Assembly (NCBI GenBank): GCA_910589415.1
Contig: OU342639.1
Span: 22,576,268-22,640,267, forward strand
Length of the DNA stretch: 64,000 bases
Direction of reading: 5' to 3'
Source of the DNA: Malachius bipustulatus
Lineage: Eukaryota > Arthropoda > Insecta > Coleoptera > Melyridae
Shown here: one piece after another, positions 1-12,100 of the stretch
How the letters are laid out: each line of letters opens with the position of its first letter
Numbering within the stretch: position 1 is the stretch's first letter
Program-made: the position numbers and the translations under genes
The notes under the pieces: model-generated
The model's database searches: none
Seen by the model: the letters and a program-made list of their open reading frames with translations, nothing else
Told to the model about the DNA's origin: nothing

Positions 1-715
1 AAAATGGGAACATCCTCCATCAACGCTGGCAATTCTTCTTCGAGAAACTGTCGGTAATTATGCCCATTCAACCTCTCACGAAGAAAATAAGGTCCAATTA
101 AATAATCACCGCATATTCCAACCCGTTAACGGAAAATCGCTCCTGGTGATGGAATTCCAAGATTGAATGTGGGTTTTCTTCAGCCCAAAAATGATTATTG
201 TGGAAGTTTTGGATGGCGTTTCTGGAAAAATTGGCCTCATCGGTGAATAAAATTTCAGTGTCGAATCAGGGATTTTCATTCACTTTTTGAAGACACCATC
301 GGCAAAAGTTCATTCGTAATGGAAAGTCGCGAGGCAGTAGGGCCTGAACCCGTTGGAAATGGTAAGGATATAATAAAAAGTCATGGAGAATTTTCCAAAC
401 AAGTATATGTGAGATATTCAAATTGTTCCCAATTTTTCGTGTACTTAATCCTGGATCTTCCTTAACTGCATTCAAAATTGCTACCTCAATTTCCGGAGTC
501 CTTACAATACGTTGAACTCCTTTTAGATGATTATCTAGTTCAAAACTTTCCTTTTCACACAACCTTCTATGAATGTTTGAAAATGTTCGTTCATCCGGAA
601 TATTTCTATTTGGAAAGCGGTCTTCATACAACCGCCTGGCTTGCAGTGCGTTACCGTCAGCAAGCCCATACATGTAATGTATGTCTGCAAGTTCTGAATT
701 CGTAAATTGGACCAT
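1..715 (-). pseudogene. DUF4817-type Tc1/mariner transposase, broken, cut by window edge
   Basis: On the minus strand the first 149 codons (715 to 266) start MVQFTNSELADIHYMYGLAD and continue with an HTH/DUF4817 region: TPEIEVAILNAVKED, then the PYHFQRVQALLPRDFP stretch found in insect Tc1/mariner-like transposases. The frame hits a stop at 266-268. It then continues in the same frame as EILFTDEANFSRNAIQ, where TDE carries the first catalytic Asp of the DDE triad, and on to QERFSVN. A frameshift near 115-127 moves the reading to YLIGPYFLRERLNGHNYRQF and on to LMEDVP at the window edge. The copy is therefore dead, with at least one stop and one frameshift. The last catalytic acidic residues lie off the window. 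Family naming rests on remembered motifs. Confidence 0.82.
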
Positions 716-1241
716 GTTTTATTAATAATGTATTGTTAATTTTAATGACTTAAATACGTGACAACTAAACTAGGTAGAAAACTGTCAAAACTTTCATGTT
801 TACAAAACAAAATCTGCTTCTTACCAAATACCTAGATCGTTTTTAATACTTGTTAATGATTGAGTTTTATTTTTTTATGCAAAAACAGTACGTCAAACGG
901 AAAAAAATCAAGAGACCACATTTGCTTGGAAAGGGACGGGGACTTCAAAAATAATTTTTACTTTAAGAAAAAGCAGTGGCGTAACATATTTTTCTTCAAA
1001 AACATTTAATTCAAAACCCGTACAGACGCCACTGGTAAAAGTACTAAAATTGTTTTCGCCTCATGAAATGCATGTTGATGCATAGAAGGCGTGTACCAAA
1101 TTTCAAAAAAATATCTGGGCTAATATCACAGTTATAATAAAAAACAAGTTTTTTTTCTTTAAATTTTAGCACCCTGTAGTTCAAAAGTTAAGACTTTTAG
1201 GACATATGTTCATATAAAGTTTTTTTCTCAAAATTGACCCA
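716..1241 (-). mobile_element. Noncoding 5' part of the DUF4817-type transposon
   Basis: This AT-rich stretch lies upstream of the transposase start on the minus strand. It includes cagtggcgtaac at 974 and its near-complement gacgccactgg near 1025, and CACCCTGTAG at about 1169. It ends in AAAATTGACCCA (1230-1241), which is repeated at 2495-2506 on the far side of the R1-like insertion. The transposon was therefore continuous here before that insertion. Its outer terminus beyond 2506 is not clear because an AT microsatellite follows. Confidence 0.6.
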
Positions 1242-2494
1242 GTAGTAGTATGGTGGGTTGGGGTGGTACACCCCAAGCGACTAGGCCACCGAGGGCTCTT
1301 TTCGCCTTACCCGAACCATGGTGAAACTCTTACTCGAACCTCCCCGACCTTTTAATAAAGGCCAGAAGGTTGTTGTATGAGAGGAGTTTCATTTCTTCCT
1401 CTTGTAGCTCCTCAGACCTGAAGATGTTGAGCCTGAGGTTACTGTATACCTCGCATACGCCCACGTAATGGTGGGAGTCCTCGTCATCCATTCCGCATTT
1501 AGGGCAGACCGGGTCCCGAGTGACCCCCATCACTTGCAGGTGTCTGTTCAGACTGCTGTGACCGGTGAGAACCCCGACTAGTAGTCTGAGTTCCTTCCGG
1601 TTCATTCTGGACATGCTGGTCCATCTGTTTCCGATCGGACCGGCCAGAAACAGCCTGGCCTGTCTGCAGCCTGGTGCTGTTTCCCAGTGGTTCTCTAAAC
1701 CCTTGCGAGTCCATTCTTTTATAGATTCTTTGAGAAGATTTTTGGTCAGACCCAGGACGGGCTCCGGCCCACAAAAGGTTTCCCTGGTCCCGAGCTTCGC
1801 GTATTGATCTGCTAGCTCATTTTCTGGTACACCTGAGTGTGCGGGAACCCACACGATATGCACCGATTTTCTGTCCACCAGTCTGTTCAGCGCCTCGACA
1901 CACTCCTGGACCAGTGGGGAGCTGGTTCCGTGTGTGTCCAGCGCCTTCGCGGCGGCCTGACTATCCGTGCATATGTATATCGTCCGTTCCCCGGCTTCTG
2001 TTATCTGCTCCAGTCTAGCTGCTTGCAGGATGGCATAAATTTCCGCCTGGAAGACGGTTGCGGTGGACCCAAGAGGGTAGGATCTTCCCAGTTTCCGTCC
2101 AGCCAGGTAGAGCCCCGCTCCTACGTGGCCATTTTTGTTCCTGGAGCCGTCTGTGAAACAGACTAGTCCTCCTGGTTCGAAGGCTACCTCCCTTTTTTCC
2201 CACTTTTCCTTTTCAGGAATTTGCAGGGTGAATTTCTTGTTTTCTCTGTTGTTTCTTGTTTTTGAGGTAGACATAAGGTTTGAGATTGGTATCTCCATCT
2301 CGGCAACCTTGGTTATCTCTGTGTGTCCTTTGTAACCTCCGCCTTTCCATAGTCCCGAATCACGCATTCTTAGGTGGGCCGCCATGGCCTCCCCTTTTAT
2401 CCAAATGGGAAGCGGTGGCAGCTCCAGAATGACATTCAGGGCTGCTGACGGGGTGGTTCTCATTGCACTTGTTATTAGCAAACTGGCGAGCCGT
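1242..2494 (-). mobile_element. 5'-truncated R1/Loa-like non-LTR retrotransposon with 12-bp TSD
   Basis: The insertion is flanked by the direct repeat AAAATTGACCCA (1230-1241 and 2495-2506), a perfect 12-bp target-site duplication. The body is minus strand: 2494 lies inside the reverse-transcriptase C-terminal region and 1242 is the 3' end, after about 85 bp of UTR. No poly(A) tail is seen; the 3' end reads caacccaccatactactact. It is markedly more GC-rich than its surroundings, which suggests a younger insertion than the host transposon. Confidence 0.85.
1330..2493 (-). CDS. R1/Loa-like ORF2 C-terminal fragment with RNase H
   Basis: The frame is open across the whole truncated copy. It begins RLASLLITSAMRTTPSAAL, the conserved post-RT segment of R1/Loa/I-type ORF2 proteins. 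A complete RNase H domain follows: FTDGSRNKNG (first Asp), VFQAEIYAI (Glu), CTDSQAAAKA (Asp) and VPENELADQYA (last Asp), so all four catalytic acidic residues are present. The protein ends with a cysteine/histidine cluster (CPKCGMDDEDSHHYVGVCEV) and a stop at 1330. The first in-frame Met (2481) is not a real start, because the ORF is cut by 5' truncation. RNase H itself is undamaged, but the copy cannot move without its endonuclease and RT core. Confidence 0.85.
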   Translation of the reverse strand, partial: RLASLLITSAMRTTPSAALNVILELPPLPIWIKGEAMAAHLRMRDSGLWKGGGYKGHTEITKVAEMEIPISNLMSTSKTRNNRENKKFTLQIPEKEKWEKREVAFEPGGLVCFTDGSRNKNGHVGAGLYLAGRKLGRSYPLGSTATVFQAEIYAILQAARLEQITEAGERTIYICTDSQAAAKALDTHGTSSPLVQECVEALNRLVDRKSVHIVWVPAHSGVPENELADQYAKLGTRETFCGPEPVLGLTKNLLKESIKEWTRKGLENHWETAPGCRQARLFLAGPIGNRWTSMSRMNRKELRLLVGVLTGHSSLNRHLQVMGVTRDPVCPKCGMDDEDSHHYVGVCEVYSNLRLNIFRSEELQEEEMKLLSYNNLLAFIKRSGRFE

Positions 2495-2518
2495 AAAATT
2501 GACCCAAGAATAACCTCC

Positions 2519-2592
2519 TTATAATATAATAATATATAATATAATATAATATAATATAATATATAATATATAATATAATTATATAATATAAT
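2519..2592. repeat. AT microsatellite (ATAAT/ATAT variants)
   Basis: This is a run of ataat and atataat units immediately after the interrupted transposon's remaining flank. It hides that transposon's true terminus. Confidence 0.85.
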
Positions 2593-4070
2593 ACGTATGT
2601 GTCTTCGTTAATGACTGTTGTGTCATTGTAATGTAGCAGTTTTCTATAAAAATTAATATGAAAGAGTTGACTATAATAATAGTAGTTATTAAAGTTTACT
2701 AAAACTAAAGTCATTTGGTCCAATTATAATGTAAAAGGTTTTATATTATCATATATGCCTTATACGCGATTGCATGCGTAATTAGATTGAGATGTTTTAC
2801 CTGTTCAGTGGAGTCGGCTTATATTATATAGTGCTATTAAAATGTAATTTCGTGAAAAGTCAAGATCCCTAGCGAGGAAGGAAGTCTCTACTAGGCTATT
2901 TCATTACACCGAGTAGACTTTATATGTCTTTCTCGCTCTCATAATGTTTTTGTTAACATCCATTTATTACTCACAAATGAGGGTGTATTTTTGTTATTCA
3001 CACGACAAAGTAGATACCCTCCTTCAATCAAATTATACCGAAACAATTACATCGACCGGTAATATGATAATAATTATTATCAGCATATAGAATAAAGACT
3101 TCTCGGACGTTATAGCTTTCATTTGCGCAGCGGATGGTGGTAATTTTGTCTCGCAACTTAAAACCTCCATTTCCATAGCACTTATTTGCTTTGCCAAATG
3201 AGAAGTAGTAAAATTTGAAATTAAAAAGCTGCACAATAAAAGACTCGAATAAGTACACTTTCTCGAGGAGTTTTAAATACTCTAATGCATCCAGGCGTAT
3301 TAAATGTTCAATGTAGTAACTTGTTGCTTTCTGAGAGACTCTCGAATACTCTTTTGACAAAAGGAACTGCTAGGAAATTTTGACATTATTATCTCCACCG
3401 TTTTCTCATTCCTTTTGTTTTTAAGTCACTCACGCAAAATATTTAATAAACACATTTATCGCTTTGATATATTTTTCCTTTTCAATAGATTTCAGCTCAG
3501 TGAATAATAATAGGGACGCTCTCTCAACCTGCTTCTTTCGATGATTTCGATTTATTAAACAACAATATATTCAAATTTAGTCTCATATAATGATATATAA
3601 TAGGTACCTAATGATGAACGTTATACATACACAGTGTACTTGTTTAAGTGTTGCCATATAGACACAGAATTGCATTTGAAAAATTCCAGCTGATATACTT
3701 TTGTTTTCTTGCAACTAATTAGAAGTCGTTGTTAATGTTATCTTGTTATCTTACTTCATGATACAACCAGTCATAAAAACAGGTTTTGGTTTAATTTAAC
3801 TACACAGGGTCATAACTATTTTGTGGCTCATTAAGGAGATGCCAGAAAGTTATATTACAAAAAATTTGCACAATTTTATAGGTACGTAAGTATAATAAAA
3901 ATCTGAAACAAATTTTAGGATATCTTCAGAGGTTGCTGAAATATCCTGAAAAAATTAAATGAAATTTTATTAAGAAATTTTTTGAGTACCTACCAAGCTT
4001 TTTGAACTGTTCTATCAATCATTGCGAAAATGAATAGGACTCTATTCTCATAGCTAGCAAATTGATAAAA
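2593..4070. other. Unassigned AT-rich intron
   Basis: No gene was recognised. 3893-3965 resembles the inner part of the palindromic family seen at 24771 and 29631 (aaatctgaaa, ttaggatat, ctgaaatatcctgaaaaa). A 110-codon minus-strand ORF at 3028-3360 has no recognised motif and looks like chance. Confidence 0.5.
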
Positions 4071-4073
4071 TAA

Positions 4074-4415
4074 AGCTGCGTACTCACTAGAGCACGAGCC
4101 CCGAACGAGCGCCCCGAACAGAGCTGAACCGCTCAGATGTGGACGGGCATCCGAACAGAGCCAAGCACGCTCAGGTTGTTCGGCGAACGTGCTCAGACCG
4201 ATCCGAGCTCTGTCGGTACATCAAAGGATGTTCGCGTTCAGTCTGGACGGGATTAACCAGCTCTACTGCCGAACTAAGTACCTACGAACAACTGGATCAG
4301 TGCCGAACCGAATGCTCGTTCGGGGCTCGGGTGAAAAATATAATCGCTCCGAATGCTCGGCTCTGCTCTGTTCGGCGCGCTCGTTCGGGGCAAATGCTCT
4401 AATGAGTACGCAGCT
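4074..4415. mobile_element. PIF/Harbinger-type MITE, TAA target duplication
   Basis: Terminal inverted repeats begin AGCTGCGTACTCACTAGAGC (4074) and end gctctaatgagtacgcagct (4415). The inner arms carry cgagccccgaacgagcg and cgctcgttcggggc. TAA directly abuts both ends (4071-4073 and 4416-4418), as expected for PIF/Harbinger. The 342-bp interior is rich in GAGC/CCGAAC words and has no transposase, so it is non-autonomous. Confidence 0.85.
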
Positions 4416-4418
4416 TAA

Positions 4419-6799
4419 GAACCACCATAATAATTATTGGTGATACACGTCTTTAATTTGGAGGATAATAATTTAATAATAAAAAAGAAATTGATAAGTA
4501 GTGTAATTAAATTCAAATTTCCTCATTACAAAAAACTACATTAAAAGTCGATTTCTTATTAGAGATTTACTCCAGAGATAATTAACTTTATCGTGAAAAC
4601 TCGAGACTCGCTCATTACTAGATTAGTAAGCATAAGTACGCCCTTGGAGATGTGTAATGAATTAACACAAAAACTCCTTCATATTCTTCAGAAGTCAAGA
4701 TCAGGACCTTTTGATAAAAAAATATTCTTTCTTAAATGTTATTAATATTCAATTTTTATGTCCAAACTCGATATAAGTTAAGATATCTAACAACCTGGCT
4801 GTTTGCTTTCTTTTTTTCTCTCAAAAACATGTTGCGGGAAGCACCAACAAAACACAAAAGTATTAGTCACTTAAAAAAAAGTGCAAACACACATAAGAGA
4901 CGGAATATTAAAATTGCCTTTGTATAAAAAACGTTCTCGATATCTCTGACTTTGCCTTTACTGCGTCCTTCATCACAGTACAAGAATTTGATGAAAGATC
5001 AAAAACCCCCACCACCTGAATGCATAGCCCTAGACCTTGATATGTGTTAAGTAAGTGATTCTTTCTTAACTACTACTCTTATCACATGTGGAAAATAAAT
5101 TAAAATTTTAAACTTTTGTAAGATAATTTAACAAAATTTAACTTGGGGTGTAAGTTTCAACATGCAATTCCCTATGGCATTCCTTAAAAAATGCACCCTA
5201 ATGCATTTTTTGCATTAAGGTGCAAATGGTAAATTAAATGATACACCTTAAAAGCACCAAAAATGGCAGATATTTTTTAACGACAATATTAACCTTAAAA
5301 CTTAGAGTAAAACATCTGTACAGTTAAAAAAAAAAAGCAGAAGTCTGGATTGAAATAGCAGACCAATTGTTAAGGAACACATCCCGCATACATAATTCGA
5401 GGCCGCAATAAAATTATCAAAATACTCGTAGGGTAGATAGACACCAGGCAGCCACAGGGGAGAACGCTCTATATATGGGATATTGGACTATACCTCTTTC
5501 TTTCCCCCCAAGTGGCGGCTGCCGATCGGCTGCCTGAATGCTGCGGAATCGGGAAATTAGCAGCTCGGCAAGGATAAGCAGGTCTGGCCTCTTTAGTTCG
5601 GCAAGTGTTAACGTTGCTGGAATATTAAGCGGACTCAGTCCCGAAACCGACACATGCTATTCTCCCCCTATTCCCCTGTTGGATAGTAACAGAAACAGCT
5701 TCCGAGTTGCCCTTCGACCTAAACAACGTTCTGTTCTTCATTTGCACGATCGGATATTCCCGTTCTGTTTCTGGACTAATTCTTCAGTCCATTCCGATCG
5801 ATCTGGTAAACTTTAGCCATGTTTCCTTTTCTGTTGTCCGCTGCAATATTGTAAAATAAAGAACTAACAGCTAGCCAGACTTTTTATTTAGATCACGATC
5901 ACCGGTGAATGTTCTCGCATATCCAATACTTACAGAAAAGAATATAATTTAAGGGAGAGTTCCTACCTCTATTGTATAATGTCCTGAGCGGATCAAATTA
6001 ACTAAGAGATCTTCTGTTGGAATACGAATACATAATTTGTCACAAATTATGGGAGTCCTACCCTACATAGTTTCCAGTTTGTCATAAACCAAGATAAGAG
6101 TCGTATATATGAATTAATTGTATGAACTAATTACCAAGAGTGTCGTGCGTTAACATTTTGTCATCATCCACGATTAAACGCATTTCTCAGAGTGTATTGT
6201 CAATTTAGTAAGAGCTTTTGGGAAACTTTTGCTAAGACGTTGCTATGGGTATAAAACAAAAACAATAATTATTGTTATAATACAAAGTTAAATAACCTGT
6301 TAGGTATACACGCAACCAATAGTCTTTTCACATAAAATATTCAATTCATAACTGCCTGCAACGACCTAGCTTTAGAATTTACCATCAATATTTAATGAAT
6401 GAATCGTTAAATATAAATATCCTCCGAAAGGGTAATAATTGCAAAGTTTTTGCTCGTGAACGGGGAGAGCCTTACTGTAGATTTCACTGAGCAAACATTA
6501 ACTTTCCAGCATTTAGTTTTTAATGTTTCTGTTTTAATAATTATCGTTCGTATTGATTGTGTTTTTGGAATATACATATAACCCCTTTAGTCACTTTACC
6601 CCTATTTTTAATATCCATCTCTCCGGCTTGAAGAGGATATAATCAACATCAAATAAGTATAATTCAAAAAATGATCAAATAAAATTTACTTACCGATTAT
6701 TTCGCGTATCTCCGTTGTTTTTGCCAGAATTGATCTTATTTCTATTAACAGGATCTAGCTCCTGGTAAAATGGTATTTAATAGAGAATCTTCCTTAATT
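4419..6799. other. Unassigned intron sequence
   Basis: No gene or repeat end was recognised. 5400-5820 is somewhat more GC-rich with overlapping open frames on both strands (78 and 92 codons), but neither resembles a known domain. Confidence 0.4.
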
Positions 6800-6804
6800 A
6801 TTCC

Positions 6805-7285
6805 CGCTATTGTAGCCAACAATAGATCTTCAAATCTTACACTTTATCATACTATTGATCATTTTAACCGGTTTTTGAAACCAGAAAGTTTCTATAATTC
6901 TCTGTTAATAAGATTTATCTCTCCATTCCTCGCTTCAAAAATCAACAATAGATTTAAGACTCTTGACACCTTCAAAAAGACAATTGATGTTCACCCACCA
7001 TTTTTTTTTATTATCATTTCAATTCCTGAAATTCCTGAAACTCGTCTTGGAAATACCAAATTAAATTAAATTTTGATGATTCTAGATGAGCACAAAATTT
7101 CTCTACGGGCTCTTCTTTAACTATCATCCCCTTCCACCATAGTGGCCAACAGTGTATCTTCAAGTCCAACACTTCATCCGACTCTTGATTCTTTTAAAGG
7201 GGATTCACGAGCCCAGAATACGCTTCCAATAAGATTTACCTCTCCATTTCTCATCACTTCAAGAGGTAACAAAAGATTTACACAA
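6805..7285. repeat. Degenerate tandem duplication, ~315-330 bp period
   Basis: gtagccaacaatagatcttc (about 6812) matches gtggccaacagtgtatcttc (about 7141). Likewise aataagatttatctctccat (about 6908) matches aataagatttacctctccat (about 7219). The order is conserved with small indels, so this is an old direct duplication. No coding capacity was recognised. Confidence 0.7.
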
Positions 7286-7498
7286 AAATGTACACTATAA
7301 TTAAATTTCGATGAGTTTGACTTAGTTCTGTACTTGTATATATCTGCAACAGACTCCTGAATCAAGTTGCAGCAAAGTCTTGCAAGATTCTTTTGCAAGT
7401 TTTTAACTGACGAAACTCTCTCTCCGTTGAGGAGTTTTCAAGTTGCGCTCGTCACATATCAGATTAGCTTATAAGTAACGTTATGTCAACATCTTAAT

Positions 7499-7629
7499 CT
7501 TGTGATAAACTAGGACTGGCAGGGTCGCCATGTGATAAACTAATAGTAAAGTTGCAGGATCGCCGTGTGGTAATCTATGAGTGAGTTTGCAGGATCGCTA
7601 TTTGATAAATAAGGAGTAATGCAGGATAA
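7499..7629. repeat. Minisatellite, ~35-bp unit, about four copies
   Basis: Units share tgtgataaact followed by a variable spacer and ggcagggtcgcc / tgcaggatcgcc. Copies start near 7499, 7532, 7567 and 7602. The last is degenerate. Confidence 0.75.
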
Positions 7630-9032
7630 TTAAATTTGATTGGGTTTAGATTGGTTTATTGTTTAACACTTACACACTACATAAGGACGGTTGTCTAAGA
7701 CTAAATGAATCTACTTAATAATCATGATTGATTATAATATCTATAATAATTGATAATAGAATCTATAATAATAATCTGATGGAGTGTCTGTCCATTATAT
7801 ATGGCTGGGTCAATGCCAACGGCATTGTTTACCCTTACTCAGCATTTCTGCAAGGTTGAGTTACCGTCTTGTTATTAAACATATTATTTATGTGTGTCAG
7901 TATAATATTACAAATACTACTTGTTTTGATAATAAGATTGACTTTAAAATATTTACTTATTGCAAATAAGATTTCATTGCTTAATATGCTTAACTGGTTC
8001 ATGACACATCCATCACAATCTAGCGATGCTGCAGATACTTAGGAGACAACTTCTTGGTTTTCAGCAGTTAAATTGGCTCTTATAGAAAAACCAATAACAG
8101 ACACTAAACATTTTTATAAACATTGCATTTTTATTTATTATAGGTAATGAACAAATAAATACATAATAGTCTACAATTTATGAAAGGCATGGGTATCTGA
8201 TCTGTTGATGAACGATCACGATAGCTGGATAATTAATTGGGGCCAAACAAGTGACGGTAGGAATACGGAAGGAAGAGCATGAACCGAGATCGACTAAGGT
8301 GGCTGAGACCATCCGTAATCGGTCATTGTCACATTACATGCCCGGTTAAGTCCGGGTGCTGGGGCAGTCGTAAGTCAGCATCCTCCAATGCCCCCGGTAA
8401 TCAAGGAATCGGCAATCGGCGATCATTGTTAGCCGACGCGACGCGATTCCGCAGTATCCGAATGGAACGACTCCATTATCTTCATTAGTCCATTATTACA
8501 TCAGCTGAATCCCATGCACGTTCAAGGCACTGTAGAGGATGTCAAAAAGATAATTTAATTAACGTTCAAAATGGGTGGTATACTGACCAGAATTAAGAAA
8601 AAGTTATCTTAGCTCCAGTTGACAATGAATCGGAAAATTGGCTTACGTAAAGGCATCATGTAGTCTCAAGTCATAACACAAAATGACAATACTGAGGAAA
8701 ATAGTTCGCTGCACGTATACGCTCGCTGATATTTGCCACTTATATAAAAATAGTTATTGTATTATTGTCAATGCGGGTTAGTCAAACTAAATATTAATGT
8801 CCTTTTGGCGTTGAAGTTTTCCAGTATTAATAATATCCAGACTATATTAAATTTGCATAAGATCACAATAAGTATTATTATGACAATGGTAAATTATGTG
8901 CGAGCTAGAGGGCTAATCGAAAATCAGATTACAGTCTTTTACAGTCTTATTTATTCCTTAAAAGGACTTGATTATTGTATGTGTAATTTCTGCCTTCTGG
9001 TGCTTCTTTAATTAACGTAATTTTCTTTTCAG
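7630..9032. other. Intron up to the first visible Rox8 exon
   Basis: No element ends were recognised. 8240-8480 is richer in GC and CpG than the surroundings and contains short inverted words (cccggttaagtccggg). Its 69-codon ORF resembles nothing in the TIA-1 family. The region ends with the pyrimidine-rich acceptor at 9020-9032. Confidence 0.45.
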
Positions 9033-9120
9033 AGCACCACCACATCTTCGTGGGAGACCTGAGTCCTGAAATTGAGACCCAGACACTGCGAGATGCTTTC
9101 GCCGCCTTCGGAGAAATATC
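9033..9120 (+). CDS. Rox8: TIA-1/TIAR (Rox8) exon: first half of RRM2
   Basis: This exon encodes HHHIFVGDLSPEIE and continues to AFAAFGEIS. It is the beta1-alpha1-beta2 part of RRM2 in the TIA-1/TIAR/Rox8 family. These proteins bind U-rich RNA, regulate alternative splicing and join stress granules. IFVGDL is the RNP2 motif. A pyrimidine-rich acceptor (ttttcttttcag) ends at 9032 and a consensus donor (gtgagt) begins at 9121. The exon has 88 nt: 2 nt finishing a codon, 28 codons, then TC. TC joins the G at 40151 to make Ser. The upstream intron is phase 1 and the downstream intron phase 2. No open frame extends past the splice sites, so the exon is seen only by family resemblance and splice signals. 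The next exon continues the same domain, which makes the call firm. Confidence 0.95.
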
Positions 9121-12100
9121 GTGAGTTATTCAAATTATGTGATATTAGATACCTGCACAAGCTCTTGATAATTTCCGCTTTTTCTGTTGAAATGTGCAAT
9201 CAAATAGGAATCTCTTTCCTGACCTGAAGGTTGCTTTTATGTAGGGGGCAAATAATTTGGTAAAGTCACAGACCGCTATAACGTAACGGATTATAATGCA
9301 TGTATATAGCAGTGAAACAATGGAAGAAAAATTCAATATTGTAAGCATTGCGAATGTCATTCTAACTTTGATAAAATATTCATGAGAGACTTTTATGTTA
9401 TTTTTGGCACATTGTAAAAATTACATCGTTCATACAAAATATAGTAGGTATAAATCGACGCAAATTTGTTTGAAGGCTGCTTTGCTTTATTACACACAAC
9501 TAAATCGATTTACACTACACTGCAGTGTTCATCGAGTGAGAAAAAAAATATATCAATACACATAGCGTGCACAGGTTAAGTTTAGAATGTAGTATTCGAA
9601 ACCATTTTAGCAGGCACTTTACAGCCAGTGAGTGAGAGAATATGTAAGAGGGAGACGAAGCAAACAAGGGTAGGGGCTGGGAGAAGTAATTCGCTCCTCC
9701 TGTAATCGCGTGATTGCATATCAAAATTAATAGTTAGATAGATTACATTGTTATTCTGCTATCATGGACTGCACTGTAGAATTCTTTCACTAAAGTAAAA
9801 TAAAAAAACGACAACAACTGGCAGATTTTTAATACTCTGCAGATCTTTAAATGTATCTGCATGAAGCCATTTTAGTTCTAGGCACAGTCTACGTTACGTA
9901 TAATGGCATTAATGTTGAAATACCACAAGCTTTACCTTTATCCTGCCACAAGCTACGGAGTCAAACCACAGGATCAATTTACTTTTCAGCAAAATCTTTG
10001 GGTGGCAATATCTGCCAATAACAAGCTCGACACGATCATAAATCTTTGCAGAGACTGGATCTGGATGGAATATTCAATCATGTACAGATTTATTTAGAAA
10101 ATATCCAATTCGCAAGTGGTGTCCATTACAGAATGACTTGTTAGACAATAATAATGCACTCTTGCAAAAACTATTTCTTATTTTGGAACATATCGCGGCT
10201 TTTATGAAGTTTCTGTGATCCTTTGTCTCATTAGTTTTGAAACAAAACTTTTTTAATTAGTTTCAGACGAAACTTTGTCTCGTTAACGAGTTAGGCTTCC
10301 TCACTTCATGTAGTTAAATTATTTTAAACAAAAATAGTATAGATGTTACTGTCATGTACTAGTATACAGGATGAGCTAACATAGGTTTCCAATCCAAAGT
10401 TTCTTATGATGTCGTTATTTCCCAAACAAAACTCTCAATCATGTCAACTTTACTTTCTCTAAATAGGAACAAATGTTTGTTGCAAGTACAGGTCTGTTAA
10501 AGTCAAGTTTTAATTAGCTTTGATGAAAGCTCTGGTAACAATATTTAGCAGATGTTTAATTAGTTCGGGCACATTGATGTACAGTCAAATTATCTTTATT
10601 TTCACCATGTCACCATGTTATGTAGTGCCAGAGTATCTGCGCACTCTATTACTAGTCCAGTCCAGACGACATCCAGTAGCTGTCTGAGGCTAACAGAAGT
10701 GTCAGCACATCTTTGTACTTGGATTAAGCCCTTCAATTTGCATTGATATTTTTCTAAACTGGTATAGTCATTTTAAGTTCTACTTCCTAAATAAGTACCT
10801 GAACCAGGTTTTAGAACCATCGATATAGATCCATAGTTAGTTTGTGAGTTGGTGAATTGTACTGCATAACTCTTCTTCTGCAAGCTGTACAGGCTGCTTC
10901 AATAGGCTGCCTCCCTTAGTATTTACGACTAGTGTCCTTCTAGTGGTTCCTCCTAGATTGTAGTCTATGTGCGGATCTAATAACCATCTTCTACGTAAAT
11001 ATTGTAATGTCATATAAAAGTACTTTGTACACATCGGCAAGCATGATTTAGAATATTTCTACTACCTTGGATTGCCTATACATATGCATAAATCAACGGC
11101 CTGAGGAAGAGTCTTCAGTCTTGCAATAAAAGTGATGCGATGTACAAAATAATTAAGTAAGTACTGGAGATAAATTATTATGTGTAAATAGTGTTAAGCT
11201 AAGTGTATTGTCTGATTGAGTCTGGGATTACGTTATACACGAACCTTTCAACGTAAATCTGTTACAATATATATGAGAGGGTGACTTGAATTGAATCTCT
11301 TTATGACATTAGCAAAGGGTGGTATTAATTGAACCTGTTACTTCTTTTGATAAGCTCTAAACTTTGAACCATTTATTATAATACATTTGAGTATGTACCA
11401 ATTGATTAGGACTATTACCTACCTTAAGAAAGGCGAGCCAAAAAACGACTACCGTATTCAGAAAAAAAAATTCCTGAATGTTTCAAAATTATTGTCGTGT
11501 TTATGTAGGTGTCTGCTTAATCTTTTACCAACCTGCCAGTAATGCACGATTTCTTATATGCACATGCTATGAATGTATAATTTGACTAGGAAGCCCACAT
11601 GCATGCAGTCTCGATCCTGGCATTGGCAGATAAAGTAATTTGGACTGCCGAAAGTGTGTTAGACGTCAGAACTCTGAAATGCATTTGTGAATTTCTGAAT
11701 GCAAATACCTACATTCGTAATCGGCAAATGCACGTAAGCCCCTGGCAATGTCCCTGGATGAATGCAAAAAAAAGAACAACTTGAATGACATGATTGAGTT
11801 TAACTGAGAGTTACTTGCGATTGACTGACTTATATGTTAGTGTATATGCAATTTATCCAGTCGATCTTAGAGAAATTGAGTGTCAGTGAGGTTTTCGGAA
11901 GCATTTTTCATGTAATCTTAGGTATTAAAAAGATATGACTTAGGTTCATTTAAATTTAGCATATTTACATCATTTTTCATTTTTCTCGTATCCTTAATAG
12001 TTAATTTGTTTTAATAAAAATAAATAAGGTATTTACAGAACCATTTAATGTTTAGCTTGAATGTGGGGAATAACATGAAATAATCCTTGCGAAACAGAGC

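Noticed and set aside
3028..3360. 110-codon minus-strand ORF
   Set aside because: AT-rich, overlaps another ORF in a different frame, and has no motif. The YAD in it is not part of an RT context.
6770..7069. 99-codon plus-strand ORF
   Set aside because: It lies in a degenerate duplicated repeat. The second copy does not keep the frame and there is no recognised domain.
8240..8490. Possible upstream Rox8 exon
   Set aside because: The translation does not resemble RRM1 or the RRM1-RRM2 linker of TIA-1 proteins, and no convincing splice pair was seen.
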